A program made the position numbers and the translations under genes. Positions 43,405-52,747 of a stretch of 64,000 nt of DNA are shown one piece after another. The notes below the pieces were generated by a model that searched no databases, had not been told where the DNA came from, and worked only from the letters and a program-made list of their open reading frames with translations. Each line of letters opens with the position of its first letter. Position 1 is the stretch's first letter. The stretch spans positions 579,764-643,763 of the forward strand of contig JAMPBP010000001.1 in the NCBI GenBank assembly GCA_023666645.1. The letters are read 5' to 3'. This DNA comes from Clostridiales bacterium. Its GTDB lineage: Bacteria > Bacteroidota > Bacteroidia > Bacteroidales > Muribaculaceae.

Positions 43405-45609
43405 ATGAAACGAATAATACTGCTGCCCTTGATGGCAGCGATGTTGGCTCCGGGCAGCCTCAGTGCCGAGACTGTCCATGTGTCGACACCTACCACCTCG
43501 TATGTGCTGGAGGCAGAGCCGGGCTACAGTCTCAACCAGCGTTATTACGGCTCCCGACTCAGCGATGCCGAAGTGGCCGGACTTGCTTCAGCCGGGCTGC
43601 ATGCCCAACCGGCTTATCCGGTCTATGGCGCGCGTCCGTCGGGCAACGAGGTGGCCATGTGTGTCAAGCATCCCGATGGCAATCTCACTTCCGATATGAT
43701 AGTTGAGAGCATAAACCGGTCAACCCCTGCCGAGGGGCAGCAGCTGGTCACATTTACTCTGCGCGACAGGCATTATCCTTTCTTCATAGATGTGAACTAT
43801 CTCACTTACGATGGCGAGGATGTGATAGAGACATGGGTGGAAGCGTGGCATACTGGCAAGAAACCTATGACTCTGACCCGCTTCGATTCCGGCTATCTGC
43901 CCATCCGTTACGGCGATGTGTGGCTGAGCCAGCTCTATGGCGCATGGGGCAACGAGGGGCGGCTGGAACAGACGCCGCTGAATCATGGCATGAGAGTGAT
44001 CTGTAACAAGGACGGAGTGCGCAACTCCCACACGGCCCATTCCGAGGTGATGTTCTCGCTCGACGGACGTCCGCAGGAGAATACCGGCCGGGTAATCGGC
44101 GCCGCCCTGTGTTACAGCGGCAACTATGAACTGCGTATAAACACCGACCACGACTCATATCATAAACTGTATGCCGGAATAAATCCCGACAATTCGGAAT
44201 ACACGCTTGAGCGTGGCGAGCGCTTCGTGACGCCACATCTGGCATTGACCTACAGCGATAAGGGCCATAGCGGGGCTTCGCGAAATTTCCACCGCTGGGC
44301 ACGCAATCATAAGCTGGCTCATGGAAATACTCCGCGTAAGGTGCTGCTCAACAGCTGGGAAGGTGTATACCTCGATATCAAGGAACCTGAGATGCAGCAG
44401 ATGATTAGCGATATAGCCTCGATGGGCGGCGAACTGTTTGTGATGGACGACGGATGGTTCGGTGATAAATTCCACCGCGACATTGACAATGCCGCTCTCG
44501 GTGACTGGACCGTGGATACCCGCAAGTTGCCCAATGGCATACAGGGGCTGGTGGACGCCGCCCGTGAGCGCGGAATCAAGTTCGGTATATGGATAGAGCC
44601 GGAGATGACCAACACCATGAGCCGCCTGTATGAGGAGCATCCCGAATATGTGATAGCTGCGGCTCACCGCGATACGGTAAAGGGTCGTGGCGGTACACAG
44701 GTCACTCTCGATATGTCCAACCCTAAGGTGCAGGATCTGGTATTCCACGTGGTGGATACGCTGCTTACAAATTATCCTGAGATCGATTATATCAAGTGGG
44801 ATGCCAATGAGCCGGTGCTGATCCATGGATCGCAGTATCTGCCCGCCGACCGTCAGAGCCATCTCTACATCGAGTATCACAAGGGGCTGGCCAAGACGCT
44901 CGACCGTATACGCGCCAAGTATCCCGATGTGACCATCCAGGCTTGCGCGAGCGGCGGCGGCAGGGCCAACTATGGCGTGCTGCCGTGGTTTGACGAGTTC
45001 TGGGTGAGCGACAACACCGATGCCCTCCAGCGTATCTACATGCAATGGGGCACGAGCTACTTCTTCCCGGCGGTGGCCATGGCCTCGCACATCAGTGCCG
45101 CGCCCAACCATCAGACCTTTCGCACCACTCCTCTGAAGTTCCGCATAGATGTGGCTATGAGCGGACGCCTCGGCATGGAGATCCAGCCTGCCCAGATGAG
45201 TGAGGAAGAGAAAGCGCTGTGCCGCACGGCCATAGCCCAGTACAAGGATATACGCCACGTGGTGCAGTTGGGCGACTTGTACCGTTTGTTGTCGCCCTAC
45301 GATCATAAGGGAGTCGCATCGCTGATGTATGTGACCCCGGAGGCTGACGATGCTGTGTTCTTCTGGTGGAAGACCGAGAGCTTTGTCAATGAACAGCTTC
45401 CGCGTGTCACAATGGCCGGCCTGGATCCCGACCGCATGTATACTGTCACGGAGCTTAACCGGATTGACCGCACGCCTCTGTCGTATGATGGCAAGGCGTT
45501 CTCCGGCCGTTTCCTCATGACCACCGGTCTGGAGATACCCAACTACCATAATGTGGATGGCCGCTCCGACTACTCGTCGCGTGTGTTGAGACTACAAAGC
45601 AAAATTTGA
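43405..45609 (+). CDS. Secreted GH36 family alpha-galactosidase
   Basis: This 734-aa protein has a signal peptide (MKRIILLPLMAAMLAPGSLSA). An N-terminal super-sandwich (VLEAEPGYSLNQRYYGSRL, DVIETWVEAWHTGKKPMTL) is followed by the (beta/alpha)8 barrel. Barrel motifs are NSWEGVYLDIKE near 315, FVMDDGWFGDK near 344, FGIWIEPEMTN near 393, DYIKWDANEPV near 465 (Asp nucleophile) and QACASGGGRANYG near 512 with WVSDNTDALQR (Asp acid/base). A C-terminal beta domain ends the chain. GH36 enzymes remove terminal alpha-galactose. Codon third positions are visibly richer in G and C than in the preceding PUL genes, so it may not share their history. It follows the deletion scar by 21 bp. Confidence 0.92.
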   Translation: MKRIILLPLMAAMLAPGSLSAETVHVSTPTTSYVLEAEPGYSLNQRYYGSRLSDAEVAGLASAGLHAQPAYPVYGARPSGNEVAMCVKHPDGNLTSDMIVESINRSTPAEGQQLVTFTLRDRHYPFFIDVNYLTYDGEDVIETWVEAWHTGKKPMTLTRFDSGYLPIRYGDVWLSQLYGAWGNEGRLEQTPLNHGMRVICNKDGVRNSHTAHSEVMFSLDGRPQENTGRVIGAALCYSGNYELRINTDHDSYHKLYAGINPDNSEYTLERGERFVTPHLALTYSDKGHSGASRNFHRWARNHKLAHGNTPRKVLLNSWEGVYLDIKEPEMQQMISDIASMGGELFVMDDGWFGDKFHRDIDNAALGDWTVDTRKLPNGIQGLVDAARERGIKFGIWIEPEMTNTMSRLYEEHPEYVIAAAHRDTVKGRGGTQVTLDMSNPKVQDLVFHVVDTLLTNYPEIDYIKWDANEPVLIHGSQYLPADRQSHLYIEYHKGLAKTLDRIRAKYPDVTIQACASGGGRANYGVLPWFDEFWVSDNTDALQRIYMQWGTSYFFPAVAMASHISAAPNHQTFRTTPLKFRIDVAMSGRLGMEIQPAQMSEEEKALCRTAIAQYKDIRHVVQLGDLYRLLSPYDHKGVASLMYVTPEADDAVFFWWKTESFVNEQLPRVTMAGLDPDRMYTVTELNRIDRTPLSYDGKAFSGRFLMTTGLEIPNYHNVDGRSDYSSRVLRLQSKI

Positions 45610-45764
45610 TATAAACGTCTCCAAAATTTGTACTTAAAAGAAACGGCGGCAACATCACCATTAACATCTCCGAATATGTTGATGACGATATTGGGCAGTT
45701 TCCCGCTATATCTCCGGCCACCCCGATCGGATTGACTTTGCCATATTACTTTATTGCCCAATCC

Positions 45765-45797
45765 ATTGCCCAATCTCGCGGATTCTTTGTATCTTTG
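45765..45797 (+). promoter_or_regulatory. purB promoter
   Basis: TTG (45765-45767), 22 bp, TATCTTTG (45790-45797), 31 nt before the purB ATG. Confidence 0.6.
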
Positions 45798-45828
45798 CAC
45801 ATCATTTTCATTTAAACCACGTTACGTT

Positions 45829-47172
45829 ATGCAACTAAGCTCCCTTACAGCTATCTCGCCTATCGACGGACGCTACCGCTCGAAATGTGAACAACTTGAC
45901 GAATATTTCTCAGAGTATGCCCTCATCAAGTATCGTGTGAAGGTCGAAGTGGAATATTTCATCGCCTTGGCCCAGATTCCTCTTCCAGCGCTGGCCGGTA
46001 TCGATCCCGCCAAGCTTGAAAAACTGCGCGACATATACCGCAACTTCACCTTGGCCGATGCCCAGCGTGTCAAAGAGATAGAAGGCGTCACTAACCACGA
46101 TGTCAAGGCTGTGGAATATCTCCTCAAGGAGAAATTTGATGAGCTATCGCTCGAGTCGTGTAAAGAGTACATACACTTCGGTCTCACCTCTCAGGACATC
46201 AACAACACCTCGGTGCCCATGTCGATCAAGGATGCCATTCACAACGTATACCGCCCGTTGCTGGTCACTCTCATCGAGCATCTTGAGCAGCGCGTGGAGG
46301 AGTGGAAAGAGATTCCCATGCTCGCCAAGACCCATGGCCAGCCCGCCTCCCCTACCCGTCTTGGAAAAGAGATGAATGTCTACAGCTATCGTCTGAGGGA
46401 GCAACTCGCTGCCCTTGACAATGTTGTTATAAGCGGAAAATTTGGTGGAGCTACCGGCAATTTCAATGCCCACCGGGTCGCTTTCCCCGACCGCGACTGG
46501 AAAGCATTTGCCGCCAACTTCCTCAGCAATCACCTGGGAATCAAACGTGAGGAATTCACAACACAGATTTCCAACTATGATAACCTGGCTGCCCTCTTTG
46601 ATGCCATGCGTCGCATCAATACCATCATTCTCGACCTTGACCGCGACATGTGGATGTACATCTCGATGGAATATTTCAAGCAGAAAATCAAGGCCGGCGA
46701 GGTAGGTTCTTCGGCTATGCCACATAAGGTCAATCCCATCGACTTTGAGAATTCCGAAGGCAATCTCGGCGTGGCCAATGCATTGCTCACACACCTGGCG
46801 ACCAAGCTCCCGGTGTCACGTCTGCAGCGTGACCTCACCGATTCTACCGTATTGCGCAATGTCGGTGTCCCAATGGCCCACATGCTCATCGCTCTGCACA
46901 GCACGCTGAAAGGTTTCAACAAACTTCTTCTCAACATCGATGCCATCAATCGCGACCTTGACTCGATGTGGAGTGTTGTGGCCGAGGGTATACAGACGAT
47001 ACTGCGTCGCGAGGGATATCCCAAGCCCTACGAGACCCTGAAAGAGCTCACCCGCGTGAACACCACAGTCACTGCCGAGAGTATCGCAGCTTTCATCGAT
47101 ACACTCAATGTGAGCGAGGCTGTTAAGGAAGAGTTGCGTGCTCTTTCGCCCCACACCTATACAGGTCTCTGA
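45829..47172 (+). CDS. purB: Adenylosuccinate lyase
   Basis: PurB catalyses two fumarate-releasing steps: SAICAR to AICAR in purine synthesis, and adenylosuccinate to AMP. The ATG at 45829 gives 447 aa starting MQLSSLTAISPIDGRY, the usual PurB start; an upstream in-frame ATG at 45754 lies before the promoter box. Motifs are TNHDVKAVEYLLKE near 86, HFGLTSQDINNTSVPMS near 115, LAKTHGQPASPTRLGKE near 164 (catalytic His) and the signature GSSAMPHKVNPIDFENSEGN near 292 with the catalytic Ser loop. It is monocistronic, with a strong terminator after it. Confidence 0.96.
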   Translation: MQLSSLTAISPIDGRYRSKCEQLDEYFSEYALIKYRVKVEVEYFIALAQIPLPALAGIDPAKLEKLRDIYRNFTLADAQRVKEIEGVTNHDVKAVEYLLKEKFDELSLESCKEYIHFGLTSQDINNTSVPMSIKDAIHNVYRPLLVTLIEHLEQRVEEWKEIPMLAKTHGQPASPTRLGKEMNVYSYRLREQLAALDNVVISGKFGGATGNFNAHRVAFPDRDWKAFAANFLSNHLGIKREEFTTQISNYDNLAALFDAMRRINTIILDLDRDMWMYISMEYFKQKIKAGEVGSSAMPHKVNPIDFENSEGNLGVANALLTHLATKLPVSRLQRDLTDSTVLRNVGVPMAHMLIALHSTLKGFNKLLLNIDAINRDLDSMWSVVAEGIQTILRREGYPKPYETLKELTRVNTTVTAESIAAFIDTLNVSEAVKEELRALSPHTYTGL

Positions 47173-47236
47173 TTTCCTCTCCCGATATAGCCCCTCGTGT
47201 AGTGGCAGTCACCGCCACATCACATTTTACTATAAT

Positions 47237-47277
47237 AAAAGACTTTACCGCATTACCAAAGTGCGGTAAAGTCTTTT
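47237..47277 (+). terminator. purB terminator
   Basis: AAAAGACTTTACCGCA (47237-47252) and TGCGGTAAAGTCTTTT (47262-47277) form a perfect 16-bp stem with a 9-nt loop, followed by more T. It lies 65 bp past the purB stop. Confidence 0.85.
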
Positions 47278-47308
47278 TTATGGAGATCAAGAGTCGTGGC
47301 AAAGAGAG

Positions 47309-47422
47309 ATGTCGACAGAACTCTTACGGGAAATAATTGTTACAGAAATATGGCTTGTTGCCTCAATGACCCGCAAGCTGATGCCAAAGATATATTCATG
47401 TAAAAACCCTAAAACGAGGTAA
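47309..47422 (+). CDS. Possible 37-aa leader peptide before the fimbrial genes
   Basis: An ATG at 47309 with AAGAGAG just upstream opens 37 codons (MSTELLREIIVTEIWLVASM, then TRKLMPKIYSCKNPKTR). Its TAA at 47420-47422 overlaps the ATG of the next gene as TAATG. The overlap would couple translation of the two. There is no homology I recognise, and a frame this short can occur by chance. Confidence 0.25.
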   Translation: MSTELLREIIVTEIWLVASMTRKLMPKIYSCKNPKTR

Positions 47423-48387
47423 TGTCATGTAGACAGTTTATAAAAATGATGCTTCTGTCATCTTGCCTGTGTCAGATGTCTCAGTCATGTATATACGAGT
47501 ATGATTCCTGTCCGGTTGCCTCGTTTAAAATCGTCAATGACTGGTCAAAAGCCCCTGATGCCGACCCTGATGGCATGGCCTATTTTTTCTTTTTACCTCA
47601 AGGGGGAGAACCATGGCGCTATGATTTGCCGGGGAGGGACGGTGGAGAGCTTGAATTGCCCGACAATAAGTATAATTTCCTGTGTTACAATAATGACACC
47701 TACTCTGTGAGATTCAGAGAGGAGAATGGCTATTGGGAATATACTGCTTATACAGATGAGGTGGCAGCCGACCGGCGTACCCATGCCAGATCAATAGTAA
47801 GCGAGCAGCCTATTGTCAACTGTCCTGATATGATGTGGGGCTGTTCATGCAATCATGTCGAGCTGCTGCCCGGTAAGCTTGAATATGGCAACTCGGTCGA
47901 TTCGGCTGTCGTTTCATATGATTTGACTCTCAGACTCAGGCAGAAACAATTGACGGCTCGTTACAACTTCGATATATATGATGTAACGAATCTTGACGGA
48001 GTGCATGGAATGAGTGCATGTTTCAGCGGCTTGGCCGGAGCATTGAATCTCGCGACCGATAAAAAGGGAAGCTACCCTGTGCGTGTGCCCTCAAAAGCTG
48101 TCAAAGCCGACAGCACGACGATAGCCGGCAATTTCATCACCTTCGGCATTCCATGTAATCCTTCAGTCGCCAACTATCTTTCACTGATGGTCGTGCTTAA
48201 TGACGGCCGAAAATTCAATTATGAGTTTGAGGTTACCGACCAGGTGCGCAATGCCCCCGATCCCCTGAATGTCCATATAAAGATTCATGGTCTTGAACTG
48301 GAGAAGTCTGAGCCCGGAGAGACTTCAGGAGCTTTCAATGTGGATATCGACGATTGGGTCAATGTTGTTATAAACATTAACAGCTGA
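47422..48387 (+). CDS. DUF5119 / Mfa2-like fimbrial accessory lipoprotein
   Basis: This 321-aa protein has a lipoprotein signal (LCQMSQSC near 23) and a two-domain beta-sandwich of the type seen in fimbrial anchor and accessory proteins of Bacteroidales. It contains SFKIVNDWSKAPDADPDGMAYFFF near 34, RYDLPGRDGGELELPDNKYNFLCYN near 63, and a C-terminal FNVDIDDWVNVVI. This layout matches DUF5119 proteins, which accompany fimbrillins. Anchor proteins of this class (Mfa2/FimB) attach fimbriae and limit their length. The fimbrillin gene follows after 64 bp. The start has GAGG upstream and overlaps a small frame. Confidence 0.75.
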   Translation: MSCRQFIKMMLLSSCLCQMSQSCIYEYDSCPVASFKIVNDWSKAPDADPDGMAYFFFLPQGGEPWRYDLPGRDGGELELPDNKYNFLCYNNDTYSVRFREENGYWEYTAYTDEVAADRRTHARSIVSEQPIVNCPDMMWGCSCNHVELLPGKLEYGNSVDSAVVSYDLTLRLRQKQLTARYNFDIYDVTNLDGVHGMSACFSGLAGALNLATDKKGSYPVRVPSKAVKADSTTIAGNFITFGIPCNPSVANYLSLMVVLNDGRKFNYEFEVTDQVRNAPDPLNVHIKIHGLELEKSEPGETSGAFNVDIDDWVNVVININS

Positions 48388-48451
48388 GTTATGTTATAAA
48401 TTAAACAGGCCTTACAAAACTGCAATATAGCAAAACAAAAAATATTTAACT

Positions 48452-49492
48452 ATGAAAAAACATTTATTTATTCCTGTCATCGCTGCTATGGCACTGGCAA
48501 TTACAGCATGTAGCAATGATGAGCCTCAGTCGGTAGTAGTCAATAAAGCCGATGCCATCTCGTTCAGTGCTGTAGTGCCCAATGGATCCAGGGCGGCATC
48601 CACGACTACATCAACCATCAAGGATTTTGTAGTGTATGCATTTACCGAGGGTGATACCCTCATGAATGGCGTCACAGTAAAACGTAGCGGCAACTCGTGG
48701 ACATATTCTCCCGAAGCATATTGGCCTGTCTCTCCGGTAAACTTCTACGCTTTCAGCCCCGATATCACCAACTCAACGAGCATAAAGGGTATAAATCAGA
48801 CAAATACGATACCCGACTATTTAAATCCCGGCAACGTTGACTTGCTATACTCGGTTAAGACCAAGGTGTCACAGCAAGCCGCCCCGGTATTGCTCAACTT
48901 CAGGCACGCACTTTCCAAAGTCAGTGTCATGATGAGCAGCACCAACCAGCGCATCAGTGTGAAAGTACATCATATCTCCTTGTGTAATATTTATCTGCAA
49001 GGAACATTCACATTCCCCGAGGGTTCCACTCTTGCATCAACTCCCGATGTCGTAGGTAGTTGGTCAAAGTATAAGAATCTCAACAAGAGTCTGCTGTTCT
49101 ATGCCATGGCGGCAGGAGACGAAGTGACACTTACCACGCAACCTACCGATTACACCGAAAACAACCTGGAATACAGCTTCTTATTACCTCAACCATTGTC
49201 TGAGACACAGCTTGTCGACTCTGATTATACCGGAACATTCATCCAGGTTGACTGTGAAATTTTTGACACGGCAACCGGTGTCAAGCTATGGCCTAACAGT
49301 CACACTCCTTCATATATGCTCATACCATCGTCAGAAACGGGAAGAATTGTTTACCCCACCACATCCGACAACGTCAAAGCATGGGAGCCCGGGCATGCCT
49401 ATATCTACAATATAGCGATAAACAATCCCGATGTGCTTGACAAGATAGAATTTGATGTTACTGTCGATGACTTCAATATCGATGAAATGTAG
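48452..49492 (+). CDS. Fimbrillin-family lipoprotein
   Basis: This 346-aa protein has a lipoprotein signal (MKKHLFIPVIAAMALAITAC). After the lipid-modified Cys come AISFSAVVPNGSRAAS, DFVVYAFTEGD, YWPVSPVNFYAFSPD near 90 and LNFRHALSKVSVMM near 147, which is typical of the fimbrillin (FimA/Mfa1-like) N-terminal domain. A second beta domain ends in FDVTVDDFNIDEM. Such proteins are exported as lipoproteins, cleaved by a gingipain-like protease at an Arg, and assembled by strand exchange; an Arg lies at GSRAAS near 47. Whether it is shaft or tip is not clear. A terminator follows. Confidence 0.85.
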   Translation: MKKHLFIPVIAAMALAITACSNDEPQSVVVNKADAISFSAVVPNGSRAASTTTSTIKDFVVYAFTEGDTLMNGVTVKRSGNSWTYSPEAYWPVSPVNFYAFSPDITNSTSIKGINQTNTIPDYLNPGNVDLLYSVKTKVSQQAAPVLLNFRHALSKVSVMMSSTNQRISVKVHHISLCNIYLQGTFTFPEGSTLASTPDVVGSWSKYKNLNKSLLFYAMAAGDEVTLTTQPTDYTENNLEYSFLLPQPLSETQLVDSDYTGTFIQVDCEIFDTATGVKLWPNSHTPSYMLIPSSETGRIVYPTTSDNVKAWEPGHAYIYNIAINNPDVLDKIEFDVTVDDFNIDEM

Positions 49493-49519
49493 TAAGACTT
49501 TCTTATCATGACAAGATGG

Positions 49520-49554
49520 AATATAGCCGCCCGTAAAGGACGGCTATATTTTTA
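49520..49554 (+). terminator. Terminator of the fimbrial genes
   Basis: AATATAGCCG (49520-49529) and CGGCTATATT (49541-49550), 11-nt loop, followed by TTTA. It lies 28 bp past the fimbrillin stop. Confidence 0.75.
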
Positions 49555-49590
49555 TCCTACCTGCCTATCGTGTATAGTTGCATGAACATA

Positions 49591-49655
49591 CACGACACTC
49601 AGAGTCTGTCTCAGAGGCGCAGACTTGCGTGTGTTGAATTTTATCCATAAATTTG
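49591..49655 (+). promoter_or_regulatory. Promoter of the porX operon with dyad over the -33 box
   Basis: TTG (49625-49627), 20 bp, TAAATTTG (49648-49655); the ATG at 49660 is only 4 nt further. A dyad, AGTCTG (49603-49608) with CAGACT (49620-49625) and outer CACG (49591-49594) with CGTG (49628-49631), overlaps the -33 box and could be a regulator site. Confidence 0.55.
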
Positions 49656-49659
49656 TATC

Positions 49660-50760
49660 ATGGAAATGAAAGACCCGTTGAATCTGCCCTTTATTCCGCG
49701 TCCCGGTATCGTGTACTTCTTTACCGAAGGTGATATCGACTCCCGCGATGACTCGTTATGGAAGCATTACGTGGCGCGACTCGATATGGCTATGCGGCGC
49801 CGTGGCATGGAGGTGATGATGCTCGAGGCTCCGCGCCCCGACCTGATACATACCACACTGGCACGCCTGTTCAATCTGGGTAATATCCTCTCGGTAGCCT
49901 ATGCATGGATATCGGGTAATGCCGGTCCTACCGGGGCCACATCGGCCATTGAGCGTCTTGCCGACCTTCTCGTGTGGGTTGAGGACTGGAAAAAAGGCTC
50001 GGTTGATCTCACTCCGCATAATTTTGATTTTTTTGCCTCACCGATTTATCCTAAATCTGCAAGAGTCAAACAGGTATCAGCGTGCATAGACAACGATGGT
50101 GACAATGGCTGTTGTGACAGTGTGCCCTGTGCATGTGAAGAAAATGAACCGCTGCGGGTGGAAGATGAAGATTTTCTTGACTCTCTCGACAGTGAGCGCC
50201 GCGACATAATCAACCGCATAGGAATGCTTGTGGCCGAGTATGTGAGGCAGTATCACGAGATGCCGCCGCTCGATATGCTGGGCAAGGCCACACGAGGACT
50301 TTTCCTTGTCGCAGCTGACAATAGCGTACAGTTTTCCCCTGTCGTGGTAAATGGCAATCTCGATATACTTCTTCCCGATTATAATGAGCTCACACTCAGA
50401 TTTACCCCTCTGCTCAAAATCATCTATATCCTCTTCCTGCTCCACCCCGAGGGAATCAGGCTCAAGGATATATCCGATTACCGCCACGAGCTGGAGGATA
50501 TCTACCTGTTGGTCAAACCGGGTGCCGATGCCAAGCTTGCCGCTTCATCAATCGACAGTATATGCACGCCTGGATCAGAATCACTCAACCAGAAAATCTC
50601 GATGATAAAACGTGCTGTCAAGATGCAGCTCAACGTGCCGTCGCTCGTGGAACACTTCACGATTTCCGGCTCCCGTGGCTTAGTATACCGCTTGCCGGCT
50701 TCAGGTGAAAACCACGTGCAACTGCCGGCCGCATTAATGAAATATCGTAAAGTTTCCTAA
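49660..50760 (+). CDS. Protein of unknown function encoded before porX
   Basis: This 366-aa protein has no signal peptide, so it is probably cytoplasmic. I do not recognise it. The N-terminal part (PFIPRPGIVYFFTEGDID, YVARLDMAMRRRGMEVMML) is followed by an acidic middle with four closely spaced cysteines (near 150-160, CCDSVPCAC). The C-terminal part (LTLRFTPLLKIIYILFLLHPEGIRLKDISDYRHELEDIY near 245, then LNQKISMIKRAVKMQLNVPSL) looks helical and could be a winged-helix or signalling-output region. It lies 2 bp before porX and is the first gene of the operon, so a role linked to PorX signalling is plausible but unproven. Confidence 0.7.
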   Translation: MEMKDPLNLPFIPRPGIVYFFTEGDIDSRDDSLWKHYVARLDMAMRRRGMEVMMLEAPRPDLIHTTLARLFNLGNILSVAYAWISGNAGPTGATSAIERLADLLVWVEDWKKGSVDLTPHNFDFFASPIYPKSARVKQVSACIDNDGDNGCCDSVPCACEENEPLRVEDEDFLDSLDSERRDIINRIGMLVAEYVRQYHEMPPLDMLGKATRGLFLVAADNSVQFSPVVVNGNLDILLPDYNELTLRFTPLLKIIYILFLLHPEGIRLKDISDYRHELEDIYLLVKPGADAKLAASSIDSICTPGSESLNQKISMIKRAVKMQLNVPSLVEHFTISGSRGLVYRLPASGENHVQLPAALMKYRKVS

Positions 50761-50762
50761 TC

Positions 50763-52322
50763 ATGAGCAATAGCCGCATACTATGGGCCGATGATGAAAT
50801 AGATCTTCTCAAGCCCCACATCATGTTTCTGAAAGCCAAGGGTTATGATGTCACAACAGCATGTTCGGGCGCTGATGCCGTCGAGCTTGCCGAGCAGGAA
50901 CCTTTTGACCTGATTATACTCGACGAGAATATGCCTGGCCTCACGGGACTGGAGACTCTTCCCATGCTGGCAAAAGTGGCTCCAGCCGTGCCTGTCATCA
51001 TGATTACCAAAAGCGAGGAGGAGGATATCATGGACCAGGCTGTAGGCAATAACATAGCCGACTATCTCATCAAGCCGGTAAATCCAAATCAGATACTCCT
51101 GTCGATAAAGAAGAATCTGCACGCCGACCGCATCGTGTCTCAACAGGCTACAACAGGTTACCGTCAGGATTTTACCGAGATAGGGCGACTCATTGCCGAT
51201 GCCCGTTCAATTGGCGACTGGCATGCTCTATATCACCGCCTCGTTGACTGGGAGCTCAAGCTTGCAGCTACCGATACAAATATGGGCGAACTGCTTGATT
51301 TGCAGCGCGTAGAGGCCAATAATGAATTTTACAAGTATGTAAAACGCAACTATTACAACTGGATAAGCAGTGATACCGACAATCCAGAGCGTCCCCTACT
51401 GAGTCCCGATGTGTTCCGTAACAAGGTATTCCCGCTCATAGATGCCGGCCAGAAGGTATTCTTCATTCTCATCGACAACTTCCGTCTCGACCAGTGGGAA
51501 ACAGTAAAGCCGTTGCTTGCCGACTCGTTCTCAATCAACGAGTCGCTCTATACCTCAATACTCCCCACTGCTACACAATATGCCCGCAACGCCATCTTCT
51601 CGGGACTCATGCCGGCCCAGATAGAGAAGATGTTCCCCACACTGTGGGTCGACGAGGAGGCTGAGGAAGGAAAAAACCTCAACGAGTCGCCCATGATAGC
51701 GACCCAGATAGAACGGTTCAGGCGCCACCATCGGTTTTCCTATACGAAAATCAACGATTCACAGGGAATCGAGAAACTCACACGAGGTCTTTCAAATCTG
51801 GATAATAATGACATTAACGTTGTGGTTCTCAACTTTATCGATATGCTCTCACATGCACGCACCGAACTGAAGATGATACGCGAGCTTGCCTCCAACAATG
51901 CAGCCTATCGTGCTCTCACACTCTCCTGGTTCAAGCATGCCGGAACCATCGACCTGTTCAAGTCGATCGCCGCCCGTGGGTGGCACATCGTGCTTACTAC
52001 CGACCACGGAACCATACGGGTCAACAACCCCATAAAAGTGGTAGGCGACAAGAACACAAATACCAACCTACGCTACAAAGTAGGCAAGAATCTAAGCTAT
52101 AACCCTCGCCAGGTTTATGAGATAAAGACACCGGCTTCCTATGGATTGCCACTACCCAATATCTCGTCGACCTATATTTTTGCCGGGGGCTGTGATTTCT
52201 TTGCTTATCCCAATAATTACAACCATTACGTACAGTATTATACCGATACATTCCAGCATGGAGGCATTTCTATGGAGGAAATGCTTATTCCGCTGGTAAC
52301 TTTATCACCCAAATCACGATGA
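50763..52322 (+). CDS. porX: PorX: response regulator with PglZ domain
   Basis: This 519-aa protein has an N-terminal receiver domain (residues 1-120) with the acidic pocket WADDE near 8, phospho-acceptor D54 (LIILDEN) and LIKPVNP near 102. A helical linker leads to a PglZ/alkaline-phosphatase-fold domain ([13 protein letters not shown] near 239, TTDHGTIRV near 414). In Porphyromonas, PorX with the kinase PorY and an ECF sigma factor controls type IX secretion genes, and its PglZ domain is a zinc phosphodiesterase acting on cyclic and linear oligonucleotides. Homologues also occur in species lacking type IX secretion. Its stop overlaps the tsaE start (ATGA). Confidence 0.93.
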   Translation: MSNSRILWADDEIDLLKPHIMFLKAKGYDVTTACSGADAVELAEQEPFDLIILDENMPGLTGLETLPMLAKVAPAVPVIMITKSEEEDIMDQAVGNNIADYLIKPVNPNQILLSIKKNLHADRIVSQQATTGYRQDFTEIGRLIADARSIGDWHALYHRLVDWELKLAATDTNMGELLDLQRVEANNEFYKYVKRNYYNWISSDTDNPERPLLSPDVFRNKVFPLIDAGQKVFFILIDNFRLDQWETVKPLLADSFSINESLYTSILPTATQYARNAIFSGLMPAQIEKMFPTLWVDEEAEEGKNLNESPMIATQIERFRRHHRFSYTKINDSQGIEKLTRGLSNLDNNDINVVVLNFIDMLSHARTELKMIRELASNNAAYRALTLSWFKHAGTIDLFKSIAARGWHIVLTTDHGTIRVNNPIKVVGDKNTNTNLRYKVGKNLSYNPRQVYEIKTPASYGLPLPNISSTYIFAGGCDFFAYPNNYNHYVQYYTDTFQHGGISMEEMLIPLVTLSPKSR

Positions 52323-52747
52323 AAACTATCAACATCCCATCAATTGACGACCTGTCACATGCAGCACGTGAATTTGTCGAGGCAATGGACGACTCTACCG
52401 TTTTTGCTTTTTACGGTGACATGGGGGCCGGAAAAACTACCTTCATCAATGCTCTGTGCCGCGAACTCGGAGTCACCGAGGACATGGCCAATTCGCCGTC
52501 ATTCTCGATAGTCAATGAGTATCGTTCTGACACAACGGCCGAGCTCATTTACCATTTTGACCTCTACCGTCTTGAAAATCTCGATGAAGCCCTTGACATG
52601 GGTATCGAGGACTACTTCGACTCAGGGGCGCTCTGTCTGCTTGAATGGCCCGAACGCGTCGAGGAACTGTTGCCCGACGATACGGTACGTGTCAAGGTCT
52701 ACGTCAACGATGACGACTCGCGCACATTGCAACTCTCACGTCTATGA
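52319..52747 (+). CDS. tsaE: tRNA t6A biosynthesis ATPase TsaE
   Basis: TsaE is the small P-loop ATPase that works with TsaB, TsaC and TsaD to make N6-threonylcarbamoyladenosine at position 37 of ANN-decoding tRNAs. The 142-aa protein has Walker [22 protein letters not shown] near 32 and the family segment [13 protein letters not shown] near 60, then [10 protein letters not shown] and [13 protein letters not shown]. It overlaps porX by 4 nt upstream and birA by 4 nt downstream, both as ATGA, so three genes are translationally coupled. tcdA, which further modifies t6A, is also in this window. Confidence 0.95.
   Translation: MKTINIPSIDDLSHAAREFVEAMDDSTVFAFYGDMGAGKTTFINALCRELGVTEDMANSPSFSIVNEYRSDTTAELIYHFDLYRLENLDEALDMGIEDYFDSGALCLLEWPERVEELLPDDTVRVKVYVNDDDSRTLQLSRL

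Noticed and set aside
44155..45549. A 464-codon open frame on the minus strand opposite GH36
   Set aside because: It is a shadow of a GC-rich gene: the GH36 product on the plus strand has full family motifs, and the antisense product has no recognisable features.
47237..47277. 16-bp inverted repeat near the fimbrial genes considered as half of an invertible promoter
   Set aside because: The arms are only 9 nt apart and followed by T, so it is the purB terminator. No second copy flanks an invertible segment.
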